DNA of 64,000 nucleotides from assembly GCF_011758565.1 (NCBI RefSeq), contig NZ_JAAMOX010000001.1, forward strand, positions 1,651,838-1,715,837, in the 5' to 3' direction. This stretch comes from Lysinibacter cavernae (GTDB taxonomy: Bacteria > Actinomycetota > Actinomycetes > Actinomycetales > Microbacteriaceae). A program made the translations under genes and the position numbers. Positions 52,844-63,700 of the stretch are shown here, piece after piece. A model generated the notes under the pieces. It was given only the letters and a program-made list of their open reading frames with translations. It had not been told where the DNA came from and made no database searches. Each line of letters begins with the position of its first letter. Positions within the stretch are counted from its first letter, which is position 1.

Positions 52844-55800
52844 CTAGGAGCGCCGCGATGTAGTTGTCTCATGGCGTCGGCGCGTCCAAAGCAGCACGAA
52901 CACACCGGCGAGTAGCACCAGCAAACCCGTCGCTCCGGCAGCGGATAATCCACCGGTTCCGGTCACAGACAGCTGTCCTGTTGTTGTGGTTGCGGTTGCT
53001 CCCTGATCGACCGTCTTACCGTCGGCAACGCCTCCGCCCGGTCCGCCAACCGCAAGCACCTCAAACGCTGAGCTTCCGCGTGGCTGATCTGCCTCGTTGA
53101 GCAGCACGACCTGGTGCCCGCCAGCGGTTGCAGCGGCGGGAACGATCGAGACCGCCTCTGCTGCTCCGTTTGCGTCAGCTGTCACGGTTCCGAGCACGAG
53201 CGGCGTTGAATGCAGTTCAATGCGGTACGGCTTGCCGGGGATGAGCCCTGTTGCGCTCATCCAGAGCTCGGTTGTCCCGGCGTAGCCGTTTGGCAGGTCA
53301 ACGCTGAAGGAGGGCGCGAGCACGTGTATGGCCACCGGAACGTCAACCGTCTGGCCGAGCGCATCCGTCACCGTCACCGTGAACGTTTGTTCTCCACTCC
53401 ACGCACTGCCGTCCGTTGCGAAGGTGAACGCGTCCCCGTCCTTGCTGACGTTTCCGACAAAGCCGTTTGGTGTCTTCGCATGCTCGATGCTCAGATCCGC
53501 GACATCAACGGCACGCAAGATGTCAGCGTTCGGGATGCTCACCGTCCCGTCGACCGGGACGACGTACGCCGGAAGGCGACCGTCGATCAGCGCCCCAGCA
53601 CGGACAACGTTGAAGGTGTAGACGATGAGGCCGGTTTGGCCTAGGTCGTCAACGACCGTAACGCTCACGGTTTCTTCGCCGGAGAAGCCCTGTGCCGGCG
53701 TGTATTCCACGCCGCCTGCCGAATTGAGCATCAGCGTTCCGCCTGCGGACGGTTCGCCGAGGTCGGCAGTTGTGATCGCACGCAGTGACCCGGTTGTGTC
53801 GCTGCGACCGGCGGGGTCGAGGGTCACCGCCTTGTTTTGAGCCACATCCATCCCAACGACGTCTGACGTTGGCGGGGCTTGGATGCGCAGCGTCGCCGTC
53901 GCCGTCTGTGACGCGTTTCCTGCGCGGTCGTAGGCAACAAACTCCACCGCGTAGTCTCCGGCCACCGTGAAGTTCACGCCCTCTACCACTGACCAGGCAG
54001 CATCGTCGATTCCGGTGCCGCCGGTCGTATCCCGCGCGCTCACGTCAAACAGGTTCAGCCAGTCGGCAACGGTCAACGGATGCTCTGGCTGCTGCTTCGC
54101 GTGCGTTGCGGTTGTTGTTCCAACCGTCACGCGTGGCGCTGTTGTGTCCTGCACAACGTAGGTGCCCGTTGAGGTGAACGTGTTGTCGTACGAGTCTGTC
54201 GCGGTGAACGTGACGCTGTAGCCGGTTGACGGCGTGGTGAAGTCAACCGAGCTGCGGTCGACGGTGAGCAATTTCAGCGTCGTTCCAGCCGCGGTGGTTG
54301 CGGTTGCCTCGAACGCATCAATCCAGTCTGCGGCGGTCTCAGGCCGTGTGTCGCCCATCTCGTAGGTCACTGAGGCCTTACCGAGCACAACATTCGGGGC
54401 GCCGGCAAAGGCAACGGTGTACGTCACGGTCGCGACCTGGATGTTGCCAGCGTTATCCTCGGCGGTGAAGGTCACCTGATACGTCCCGCCGGCGTCGTAG
54501 TTGACGCCCGATGCTGAAACGGTCAGGCTCTTCACCCCAGAGCCACTGTCGGCGGCAACCGCTCCGTATGCCTCGATCCATCCCTCGTCGTTCGTAATTC
54601 TGTCGTCGCCTTCGCGGAAGGTGAGCGAGTTTGTCGTTGTGGTGATGGTCGGTTTGGTGGTGTCGCGAACCACCAACGAGCCGGTCGCAACCGTCTGGTA
54701 CCCAAGTGAGTCGGTGACGGTGAACAGCACTGGAGAGCTTCCAAGCTCCGTCGGGCGCGCGGCCGAGGCGTCAACAGCAACCCCGATAACGGTCGCTCCG
54801 GCTCCGGCCGAGGTCGTAATGGGGCCAAAAAGCTCCTGCCAGGCAGCATCGTCGACCGGCGCCAACGAGCCCAATTCGAGGAAGGCGGTGTTGCGTGCGA
54901 GGGTGATGCTCGGATCGCCAACGTAGGCAACCGTGTACGTCACGGTGAACACGGCAGAGGTGTTGCCAACCGCATCCCTCGCGGTGAACGTCACCGACGA
55001 GGTTCCGGCCGTTGTGGGATCAACCGCCGACGCGTCAACCGTGATTCCGCCAGCGGAGGCAAGCCCGGAGCCGACATCCGTCGCTGTGACGCCGTAGAGG
55101 TCAATCCACCCCTGTGCGGTTGTGGGCGCTGCAGGGCTGCCCTTCACAAAGGTGGCCGTTGATGCTGCACTCGAGATCGACGGCGCGGTCCGGTCGACCG
55201 CAAACGAGCTGCGCTCCTCCGCAGAGACGTTTCCGACGAGGTCGGTTGCCGTCACCACGAGGGTGTACGCGCCGTCGCCGAGGCCGGAAGGGATGGGGAT
55301 GCTGGCCCCCGCGAGCGCCGTGCCCGAAGCCGCTGGCGTGGCAGCAGCATCCAGAATCGACCAGTGGTAGCGGATGATCTCGGTCCCAACATCGCTGCCG
55401 ACCGGAGTGGCCGCGGCAGGATTATAGGCCGTTCCCCCTACGCCAACGGCTCCGATGAGGCTCACGCTGTCAACGAGCGGGGCGGTGGATTCGGTGTAGT
55501 ACACGTTCACCCCCGTTGCTCCAGTTCCCGGTTGTAGGGCGTTGAGCGCATAGCGCCCCTCCGCACCGCTCGTTGCTGCGCCGCTAAACACGGCAGGGTT
55601 GTTCAGGCCTGAGCCGATAAGTTGGCGGCCGCTCGGGGAGGTGAAAACAAGCGTGTAGTCCCCCGGGGTCAGCCCCTCGATGCCCTGAAGCGAGAACTGC
55701 CCTGCCTCGTTGGTTGTGGTACTTGCCTGTTTGGTGCTCCCCTGTTTGAGCGTGACGGTGAAGCCAGCTACATAGGCGGCCGCAGCCGAGCCCGCGCCAC

Positions 55801-58800
55801 CAACGAGTGGCGTGTTGCTCACGTCGGCAAGCTGCAAGCTTCCTGACACGGTTGTTGTGGTGAGCAGCGGCAGCCTGATGTCCTTGATCCATTTTGCGAT
55901 GCCAACGGCGTCGCCAACCCTGAACGAAGACGATCCAACGTACTGCGCCGTGTTCTGGTTGCCGTTTGCCGCGGCATCCGTTACCTGCGAGTAGATGAGG
56001 AATCCGTTGGAATCGACGGCAGACGCGGGAAAAGTGACGTTCGGGTTGCTCGAAATTGGCTTGATCTTGTAGGTCGCGTTGGGGGAAAGGCCGATCATGG
56101 AGAAGACGCCGTCAACGCCGTTATCTGCGTTTGGGGTAACCGGTGAACCAACAGCAACGGGGTTTCCCGAGACCATGTTGTAGAGCTGGAGCGATACGCC
56201 AGAGCCGTTGAGTCCTGGCTCAGCTGCTCCCTGGATGCCGTCGCCGTCAAGATCGACAAAGGCCTGCCCCGAGAGTTCGGTGTCTCCCGTTGGTGCCGTC
56301 GACTTCACCGGAACTGCCTGGGCCTCGGCCGCAGCGTTCAGACCGATACCGGTTTGGAAACGGTACGCAATAGTGTTGTTCGCCGTCGAACCGTCACGTG
56401 GGGCTGAGGCAGGAACCGTCGCGTCAAACGACAGGGTTATTTTGTCTCCCGGATTAAAATTCACCCCGCTCGCGAGCGTAACCCGCAACGCCTTTGCCCC
56501 GGAGGACGAGCCGGTGTAGGGCAGCCAGGCATCGCCGGCAACGTCTTCACCGTAGGCATCGAACCGCTGCGGCGTGGTACTCGTTGAGTACTCGACGATC
56601 GCCCCTGAGGATGGAACTCCGTTGACAACAACACTCACGTTGCCAGAGAGGTTGACGTTAAACGCCGATCCTCGGGGGGATGCCGAGTTCAAGATATACG
56701 AATCGTTAAGCGCTGGGAGCACATCAATGAACTGAAAGTTCTTGTAGATGGCCGAGCCGGTGTTGGATACGTCTACCGTGTAATTGACGGTTCCTCCTGG
56801 GCGAGTGGTTGCCGCGCCGTTGCCCTGCACGATGCCTGCGGCATCCTCCGACCCCTTGATGGTCATGACGGAACTGACCGAGGTCGAGGGCGAAACCCCA
56901 AAGTCCCGTTCGCCCATGAGCGCGTGATCCGAGGTGATGCCAAGCTCACCAAGTACCGACTTGATTTCGTCCCCGATGCCAGCGTATGAGCCGTAGGAGG
57001 CCGGGTCGGAAAGCGTCTTCGCCGAATACGCCGCGTTTTTGTTCCTCGCGGCGTTCACGGTAAACGAGTCTTGTGTCATTGACCCCATGCCAACCAGGAC
57101 ATTCTGCGGCCCAGCAAGCAGATTCCGGAGCTGGAAGGTTGTGGTCGAATGCAGTTCTTGCAACCCCATGAGCCCAGAGGCGAGCCTGCCCACTGTATAG
57201 CGCTGGTAGTAGAGCGTTGAGCCGTCTGACAGCGTCCGAGATCCGTTGGTATTGCTCGTCACCGGATACGTTGTGCGGAAGCCCCCAGAGCAACCGCTCG
57301 CCTGGTTTGCCCAGGTCATTGGGCTACAGACCTCACCGGAGAGGCCCGTGGTTGTCATTCCCTTTGGCACAACAACAAACAGATACGGTTGTGCAAGCGG
57401 CGTTGCACCGTCAGAGCCAAGGAAGAACTTGCTCGCAAAGCTGTTGCCGTTGGCATAGGTCTGCCCAAAGCTGACCGAGCCGTTTCCCTGCGGAGTGTCT
57501 GATGCCTCGATCTGGGGCGGTGACGTTGGCGCGGCCACAATCGTGACATTTTTTCGAAAACTTGCCGTCTGCGTCAGCGTTGTCTCCCCAGCAACAGGAT
57601 CGAGGAACGTAATCGACTCAGTTGCGAGCGGCAGCACCGTACCAAGGGCGAGGTTGTCATCGGCCTGAAGCGTGAGAGAGGCGCCACTCATCGAGCCGTC
57701 AAAGGCGATCGCAAAGTTGTTGACGGTGTACCGGATGCCGGTGATAACGGCTGGGTCTGCGAGCGTGATTGCGCCGGCAACCGCGCTTGTGCTCATCGGC
57801 AGCGCTTGCCACGTGCTCGAGGCGTTCACCACTGCATCGGTTGTGTACTGCACGCTTTTGGTTGTTGCCGAGCCAAGGTTGTACCCAAACCACGAGCTGA
57901 AACCGCGCGGTGTCAGCCCGTCGGGAATGGCGAGAGTCACCGTGAAGTCTTTGACGGTGCCAGCTGGAGCCCCGACCGATAGCCGCTGGCCCCAATCGAA
58001 GACATCGCCGGCGGCCACCTGATTCGAACCTGATGTGGCGTTATAGCCGGTGGTGACGGCGGCAGGAGTCTTCACCACAACCCGAAGATAGGAGGTCGCG
58101 ACCACCGTCTTCTCGCTCCCGGTCTCGTCAACATCGTCAAGGATCTGAAACGCAACGGAATAGGTGCCAGGCGCGGCGTCTGCTGGAACCGTGACTTTGC
58201 TGGTGGTCAGGCCGGAAACGGTGTTGCCACCAAACGCGCCGTAGGCAACAATCCTGGCCGTCGCGTCGTTCTGAATAACAGTCTTGTTTTGGAAGACGCC
58301 CTCGTTGACCATCTGCGGGCCGTCGGTCGCCCAGCTGCGTGGCAACACCTCGTCGGCGCCGTTTGGCACGCCCCAATACGTCGCGACCTGTAGGTTACGG
58401 AACGCCGTTTTGACCCCGCCGGTCTGCGCAAATGACGGCCACTGGATCGCGTAGTTACCGGCGTAGAGCGAATAGTTATGCGGATTTGCCGTCCACTGAC
58501 CCGGCTGCGGCTGCGGCATAGCACCGGGAATCGTCGTTCCGGTCACGGTGATGGGGTTACTCACTGCGGTTTGGCTCAGAGGTGTCTCGTCGGTGGCTGT
58601 TCCGGTCGTGACTGCTGTTGCTTGAAAGAGGTCAGTATTCTGCGCCCGGCCAGACGGGGTTGAGTTTACGGTCGCGCCGTAAACGGTTCCTGCGCTCAGC
58701 GCGCCCCAGGTCACCGTCAACGTGTTTGAGCGTTCGTCCCATGATTGAGCGGTTGCCCCAGTTGGAAGGGTGCCGTTGTTCGTGCGCTTCAGCGAGTTAT

Positions 58801-59119
58801 CAAGCGTCAGCTTGGTCACGGCCCCTGCCTTCACCGCGGTTCCGGCCGGAAGCGAGATCTGCACTTCAAGCGGCACAACATCGGAGTAGGCGGCAACGGT
58901 GGTGACGCCCCCATTTTGTACCGAAAGCCCAAAATCGTTAGCCCCTGCAAACGCGGGGCTCGCCGGAGACCCGCTCGTGAGCAACACCGCAACAAGAGCC
59001 CCCGCAATCAACGACCACAGCGGGCGCCGAGCGAACGTGCGTCCCCGTTCTCCGGCATGCCCACCGCCGCTCACAGAGTCACGAGTACGTCCGAACCGCG
59101 TCGGAGTGTTGCTGCTCAT
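52844..59119 (-). CDS. Giant wall-anchored Ig-repeat surface protein (module A)
   Basis: A 2091-residue exported protein. A long n-region (~32 residues) and hydrophobic core end at AFA (~58). The N-terminal ~760 residues are beta-rich adhesin-like sequence. A DUF11-like repeat lies at ~763-880, an SdrD-B-like domain with the Ca-loop DLDGDGIQG near ~950, and a carboxypeptidase-regulatory-like domain at ~1090-1165. About five Ig-like repeats of ~85 residues follow to ~1790 (pattern YTV..AG.P.V.L....EMGD...W...F), then further beta domains. The C-terminus has LSVTG (~2050), a membrane helix and an RRR-type tail, a sortase-like signal. A sigma/anti-sigma fusion gene follows. A sticky or sensing surface role is inferred. 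Confidence 0.9.
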   Translation of the reverse strand: MSSNTPTRFGRTRDSVSGGGHAGERGRTFARRPLWSLIAGALVAVLLTSGSPASPAFAGANDFGLSVQNGGVTTVAAYSDVVPLEVQISLPAGTAVKAGAVTKLTLDNSLKRTNNGTLPTGATAQSWDERSNTLTVTWGALSAGTVYGATVNSTPSGRAQNTDLFQATAVTTGTATDETPLSQTAVSNPITVTGTTIPGAMPQPQPGQWTANPHNYSLYAGNYAIQWPSFAQTGGVKTAFRNLQVATYWGVPNGADEVLPRSWATDGPQMVNEGVFQNKTVIQNDATARIVAYGAFGGNTVSGLTTSKVTVPADAAPGTYSVAFQILDDVDETGSEKTVVATSYLRVVVKTPAAVTTGYNATSGSNQVAAGDVFDWGQRLSVGAPAGTVKDFTVTLAIPDGLTPRGFSSWFGYNLGSATTKSVQYTTDAVVNASSTWQALPMSTSAVAGAITLADPAVITGIRYTVNNFAIAFDGSMSGASLTLQADDNLALGTVLPLATESITFLDPVAGETTLTQTASFRKNVTIVAAPTSPPQIEASDTPQGNGSVSFGQTYANGNSFASKFFLGSDGATPLAQPYLFVVVPKGMTTTGLSGEVCSPMTWANQASGCSGGFRTTYPVTSNTNGSRTLSDGSTLYYQRYTVGRLASGLMGLQELHSTTTFQLRNLLAGPQNVLVGMGSMTQDSFTVNAARNKNAAYSAKTLSDPASYGSYAGIGDEIKSVLGELGITSDHALMGERDFGVSPSTSVSSVMTIKGSEDAAGIVQGNGAATTRPGGTVNYTVDVSNTGSAIYKNFQFIDVLPALNDSYILNSASPRGSAFNVNLSGNVSVVVNGVPSSGAIVEYSTSTTPQRFDAYGEDVAGDAWLPYTGSSSGAKALRVTLASGVNFNPGDKITLSFDATVPASAPRDGSTANNTIAYRFQTGIGLNAAAEAQAVPVKSTAPTGDTELSGQAFVDLDGDGIQGAAEPGLNGSGVSLQLYNMVSGNPVAVGSPVTPNADNGVDGVFSMIGLSPNATYKIKPISSNPNVTFPASAVDSNGFLIYSQVTDAAANGNQNTAQYVGSSSFRVGDAVGIAKWIKDIRLPLLTTTTVSGSLQLADVSNTPLVGGAGSAAAAYVAGFTVTLKQGSTKQASTTTNEAGQFSLQGIEGLTPGDYTLVFTSPSGRQLIGSGLNNPAVFSGAATSGAEGRYALNALQPGTGATGVNVYYTESTAPLVDSVSLIGAVGVGGTAYNPAAATPVGSDVGTEIIRYHWSILDAAATPAASGTALAGASIPIPSGLGDGAYTLVVTATDLVGNVSAEERSSFAVDRTAPSISSAASTATFVKGSPAAPTTAQGWIDLYGVTATDVGSGLASAGGITVDASAVDPTTAGTSSVTFTARDAVGNTSAVFTVTYTVAYVGDPSITLARNTAFLELGSLAPVDDAAWQELFGPITTSAGAGATVIGVAVDASAARPTELGSSPVLFTVTDSLGYQTVATGSLVVRDTTKPTITTTTNSLTFREGDDRITNDEGWIEAYGAVAADSGSGVKSLTVSASGVNYDAGGTYQVTFTAEDNAGNIQVATVTYTVAFAGAPNVVLGKASVTYEMGDTRPETAADWIDAFEATATTAAGTTLKLLTVDRSSVDFTTPSTGYSVTFTATDSYDNTFTSTGTYVVQDTTAPRVTVGTTTATHAKQQPEHPLTVADWLNLFDVSARDTTGGTGIDDAAWSVVEGVNFTVAGDYAVEFVAYDRAGNASQTATATLRIQAPPTSDVVGMDVAQNKAVTLDPAGRSDTTGSLRAITTADLGEPSAGGTLMLNSAGGVEYTPAQGFSGEETVSVTVVDDLGQTGLIVYTFNVVRAGALIDGRLPAYVVPVDGTVSIPNADILRAVDVADLSIEHAKTPNGFVGNVSKDGDAFTFATDGSAWSGEQTFTVTVTDALGQTVDVPVAIHVLAPSFSVDLPNGYAGTTELWMSATGLIPGKPYRIELHSTPLVLGTVTADANGAAEAVSIVPAAATAGGHQVVLLNEADQPRGSSAFEVLAVGGPGGGVADGKTVDQGATATTTTGQLSVTGTGGLSAAGATGLLVLLAGVFVLLWTRRRHETTTSRRS

Positions 59120-59300
59120 TTGGTTTCGCTTTCGTAGATGTCTTCAATGCATCAAGGGCAGCGCGTCCACGGTTGAACGAATCGCACGCGTTTTCACGGG
59201 CAAAGCCGGTGATCCGCAAGCCTGCGGATACTGCTGCAAACAAAGCCCCTCATGTTTGTTCACGCATTAAGACTGAATCGTTCCCCAAAGATTTCATTCT

Positions 59301-59319
59301 GGCAAAAAGAATTTTTGCC
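59301..59319. promoter_or_regulatory. AT-rich perfect hairpin in the space between the two modules
   Basis: GGCAAAAA and TTTTTGCC flank a three-base centre. It lies 82 bases past the sigma-fusion B stop and 182 bases ahead of surface gene A. It may be a weak terminator for module B or an operator for module A. The remaining ~260 bases of this space carry no gene and must hold any separate promoter for surface gene A. Confidence 0.55.
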
Positions 59320-59400
59320 AATCTCAATGACACCAGGTTAATACACAAAACTGGACAGCGACTCAACCGTTCGGCCGCGGCCGGTTCCGTCGAACATGGT

Positions 59401-60672
59401 TCACTGAACGACAGAAACCACCAGATCGCGCGTTTCCGACCCCTCCGAAAGCCGAACCGTGTAGCTGCCAGGCCGAGCGATTTCGAGCGTTCTCACTCCG
59501 CTCGACGATTCGGTGTCGAGCAGCGTTCCTTCGCGCCCGGTTGTGTGCCCAGCGGAACCTGCCAACGGCGCGTAGGCAACGCGAACGTTGCAGTCGGCGC
59601 CTGCCGAGGTCAGGGTCCAGGCCTCGCTGGTGTTGTCAACCGGTTGTCTCACGAGCGCACATTCGCCAACGCGCAGCAGCGTCTTGGTAGTTCCGGGGTC
59701 AAGATCACCAATGACCAGTTGTGCGCTTTCCGCTCGCGGCGTGGCAAACAGCATCCCGCCAAGCACCACGGCGCCAACGACCACAGCGCCAAGCAGTGGC
59801 GTCGCAACCAGCGCAATCTTTGCGGGAACTCCCCAAGCAGCGAAGCCAACGTTGGCGGCGGATGCCGGAACCGACGTGGCCTCTAGCGCCTGCGTCGCCA
59901 GCGCTCCAAGGCCAGCGAGAAACGCGAGCGACAGGAGCACACGATCAGAGCTGCCGATCCTCGAAACAATGCTCTGACAGTGCGCACACGACTCGAGGTG
60001 TGCGCGAAAGGCCTCATCATTCAGGAGGGTTTTTGCCCGCTTCGGCGACCGAGCGACGTTGTGCAGCAGCACCCCAAACGGGCGGCACTCCGGGTCGCTC
60101 GACGCGGCAAGCGACACGGTGACAAACCGAGTGCGGAGGTCTAGGGCCGCCGCCTGATAGGTCCGAGTGACGGTTGCCGCGCTGATCCCCAGTACCGCCG
60201 CAATATTCTTTGACGGCAGGTGTTCAATAACCCGGTACCAGAGCACCTGCTGCGAACGTTCGCCAAGCGCGTTAAACGCTTCGGTGACCCAGCCAGCGGT
60301 GTTGCCCGCGTCGTGAAACTGGTCACGCTCGTAGAGCTGCGCAACGTCTTGCGGGTCGAGGGCTAACTCGTTGTGCTCTCGTCGTCCGTTCGATGCCGCA
60401 ACGTTGCGGATGGTCGAGATGAGGTAGTGCCCCATCGACACGGTTGGGCCTTTGCCCCTTCCAATGGTTTCCAGGATACGAGTGAATGATTCAAGAACGA
60501 GGTCGTCTGCCTGGTCACGGGTGCTTGTGTATTTACGCGCCGTTGAGTAGGCCAGCGGTTGGTATTTTGTGTACAGCAAGCCGTAGGCGGCTGGGTCGCC
60601 GTCCCTGTGCCTGCGAAGGAGCTCCTGATCTTCTAAGAGACCCGCAGAAAAAACCTGTTCGTTATTCTCCAT
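59401..60672 (-). CDS. ECF sigma factor fused to a membrane-bound zinc anti-sigma domain (module B)
   Basis: A 423-residue paralogue of the protein at 51520-52764. Sigma region 2 (AYGLLYTKYQPLAYSTARKY, DLVLESFTRILETIGRGKGP) and region 4 (LGISAATVTRTYQAAALDL) are clear. The zinc site is again Cys196 plus His225, Cys229 and Cys232. Hydrophobic segments lie at ~245-262 and ~286-309, and a beta-rich C-terminal domain holds Cys338 and Cys361. GGAAAG precedes the ATG. It follows the surface gene B stop after a hairpin. The cytosolic parts match the module A protein closely, while the C-terminal domains differ more, which suggests the two may sense different signals. Confidence 0.88.
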   Translation of the reverse strand: MENNEQVFSAGLLEDQELLRRHRDGDPAAYGLLYTKYQPLAYSTARKYTSTRDQADDLVLESFTRILETIGRGKGPTVSMGHYLISTIRNVAASNGRREHNELALDPQDVAQLYERDQFHDAGNTAGWVTEAFNALGERSQQVLWYRVIEHLPSKNIAAVLGISAATVTRTYQAAALDLRTRFVTVSLAASSDPECRPFGVLLHNVARSPKRAKTLLNDEAFRAHLESCAHCQSIVSRIGSSDRVLLSLAFLAGLGALATQALEATSVPASAANVGFAAWGVPAKIALVATPLLGAVVVGAVVLGGMLFATPRAESAQLVIGDLDPGTTKTLLRVGECALVRQPVDNTSEAWTLTSAGADCNVRVAYAPLAGSAGHTTGREGTLLDTESSSGVRTLEIARPGSYTVRLSEGSETRDLVVSVVQ

Positions 60673-60691
60673 TAGCTTTCCAAACTCAAGA

Positions 60692-60730
60692 AACGGTGTA
60701 GCAGGCGCTGCGAGCGCCGGCTACACCGTT
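60692..60730. terminator. Hairpin between surface gene B and its sigma-fusion gene
   Basis: The arm AACGGTGTAGCAGGCGCT (60692-60709) pairs with AGCGCCGGCTACACCGTT (60713-60730) with a three-base apex and one small mismatch. Its position equals that of the hairpin at 52784-52820 in module A. Confidence 0.7.
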
Positions 60731-60751
60731 CTTCTCACGGTGCCGTGGGAA

Positions 60752-63700
60752 CTACCCCCACCGCTCTTCTTGTTGTCCGCTTCGGTCTGCGGTGTGCTCC
60801 CTGCGCCTGACGGCGAGGAGCGCAAGCAGGCCAGCGATCAGCAGTACGAGACCGAACCAGACGGCAACAGACATCACGCCCGAGCCGGTGATCGAGAGTG
60901 CTCCTGTGTCAACCGTACTGTCGCCCATACCGTCGACAACAGTTTTGTCACCGGTCGAATAATCGTTGACGGGTAGAACGTCAAACGCCAGGCTACCTCG
61001 GTGCTGTTGCTTGTCATTGACGAGCACAATCGTGTGGGAACCAACCTCGGCATCCGCGGGGATACTCGTTGTGAGCTGGCCGGAGCCTGCGGCATCCGCG
61101 GTGATCGATCCGAGCACGAGCGGAGTTGAGTGCAGCTCAACTCCGTATTTGTTGCCGGCAACGAGGCCGCTCGCGGTCACGGTCACCTCTGTTGTTCCCG
61201 CATAACCGGTTACCCGGTCAAGGGCGATCGCTGGGGCAAGCACGTGCATCGATACGGGAACCGTCGTGACTTGACCAAGACCATCTTTGAGCGACACGTT
61301 GAAGCTCTCGTCGCCGTGCCACATGGTTCCGTCGGTTACAAACTTGACCGTATCGCCGTCGAGCGTCACGGTGCCGGCGAAGCCATCAGGGGTCGTGATC
61401 TCGTCAACACTCAGCCCAACAACGTCGACGGCGCGTTGGACGTCGGCGACCGGAATCGAGACGGCACCGTCAACGGGAACAGCATATTCGGGTAGGAACT
61501 CGGTGATGAGCTTGCCTTTCCGCACCACCGTGAGCGTGTAGGTCACGGTCGCCGTCTGACCGAGATCGTCAGTGACCGTTACCACAAGCGTTTCCTGGCC
61601 AGAGAAATCCCTCGCTGGCGTATAGGTCACGCCGCCCCGGTTGTCGAGTTCCACGCTGCCGCGGGCCGATGGCGCTTGGAGATCGGCCGTTGTGAGCTTC
61701 GCAAACGTTCCCGTTGTGCTGCTGCGTGCACTGGGGTCGAGTGCTACTCCGCTATCCTGGGCGACCGAGAGGCTCACCGCGGCATCAGTCGGCGGGGCCT
61801 GGATGGTGAGGGTCGCCGTGACCGTCGCTGACACGTTCCCGGCCATGTCGGTTGCCACAAACTCGACGGGGTATTCTCCGGCGACCGCAAAGTTCACGCC
61901 CGCTGTCACCGCCCATCCATCTTGATTGATACCGCTCCCTCCTGTGGTGTCCTTTGCCGTCACGGCAAACAGGGCCAGCCAGTCTGCCACGCCGAATGGC
62001 GTCTCAGGTTCACGCTGGGCATGGGTAGCGGATGCCGTTCCAAGCGTTGCGGTTGGTGCCTTGGTATCGGCCACCACGAGCATGCCGTCAGCGGTGAACG
62101 TGTTTCCGTAGGAGTCGGTCGCGGTGAAACGCACAACGTAGCCAGCTGCCGTCGGCGTGGTCGCATCGACCGCGCTGCTGTTCGCGGTGAGCGAGACGAG
62201 AGTGGTTCCCGGCGCGGTTGACGCGGTGGCCTCAAACAGCTCGACCCACTCGGCAGAGTTCGCTGGCAGGGTGTCGCCCATCTCGTAGGTGGCAGGAGTG
62301 TTCCCAAGCAGCACGGAAGGAGACCCGGCGAAGGCGACCGTGTAGGTCACCGTCTGTGTCGCGGTGTTGCCAGCCGAGTCCGTAGCGGTAAACGTCACCG
62401 CATACGCACCGGCGCGGTTGTAGTCCACCGCAGCGGCGTCGACGCTGAAGCTCGCGATTCCAGAACCCGAATCGGTCGCAACGGCCCCAAACGCGGCAAT
62501 CATCGCGGCGTTATCCGTGAGTTGCGCGTCGCCTTCCACGTAGGTGATCGACTCAGTCGTGACGCTTATCTGCGGCGCAATCGTGTCTCGAACGGTCAGG
62601 GTGCCCGTGACCTCGGCCGTGTACCCGAGCGAATCGGTCACCGTAAATACCACCGGATAGCTGCCGAGAACCGAATACTCAACGTCGCCGGTCGAAACCG
62701 TGACGCTCGCGACGCTCGCTCCCCCACTCGCAGCAGTTGTCACTCCGCCAAACAGGGTTTTCACCGCTGCCTCGTCCGTTGGCGTTGCCGAGCCAAGCTC
62801 GTGAAACGCGGTAGTGGCGCCAAGGACGATCGTCGGATCGGCAACATACGCGACAACATACTCCGCCTCGAAAGCGGTTGAGGTATTACCAGCGGCATCC
62901 GTCGCCGTGAACGTCACGGTGTACGTGCCTGCGACCGTTTGGTCGACGCTCGACGCGTCGACAGTGATCCCATCGGAGACGGGGAGGCCGGAGCCTCCGT
63001 CCTGCGCGGTCACCGCAAAGAGGTCAATCCATCCCTGGGAACCGGTGGGAGCCGGCTCGTCACCCTTCGCAAAGGTGACGGATGTCTCCCCTGACAGGAC
63101 GGGAGCCGTGCGGTCAATCGCATATCCGCTGATCGCTGGGGCAGAAACGTTCCCGACCAGGTCAGTCGCGGTCACCGAAAGCGTGTACGCGCCATCGGCA
63201 AGCGAACCCGGCAAAGTTATCCGCTGCGTGCCATCGCTACCGGCAACTGCGGTTCCGGTCGCGACGCTCGCTGCAGCAGCATCAAGCACGGTCCAGGTGT
63301 AACCGGTGATCGTGGTGCCAACGTCGCTTCCGGCGAGCGCGGCGGACTGTGGGTTGTAGCGAAGCGACGCCACGGTTACCCCGCCGCTGAGCGCAGGCTC
63401 GGTTGCCACTGGAGCGGCTGTATCCGTGTAGTACAGAGCGATTCCTGCCGCGCCGGTTCCCGGATGCAGCGCAACAAGCTGGTACTCGGCATCTTCTCCC
63501 GGCAACGTGGCACCGCTAAAAACGGCGCCGTTGTTGAGTGGGGAAGCGACAAGGTCGCGACCGCTTGGCGCCGAAATCGCGAGGGTGTAATCACCCTTGG
63601 CAAGATCGGGGATGCTCAACAGCGAAAAGGCGCCGGCCGCGTTGGTTGTGGTTGAGGCAATCGTGCTGCCACCTTTCATGAGCGCGACCGTGAAGTCGGT

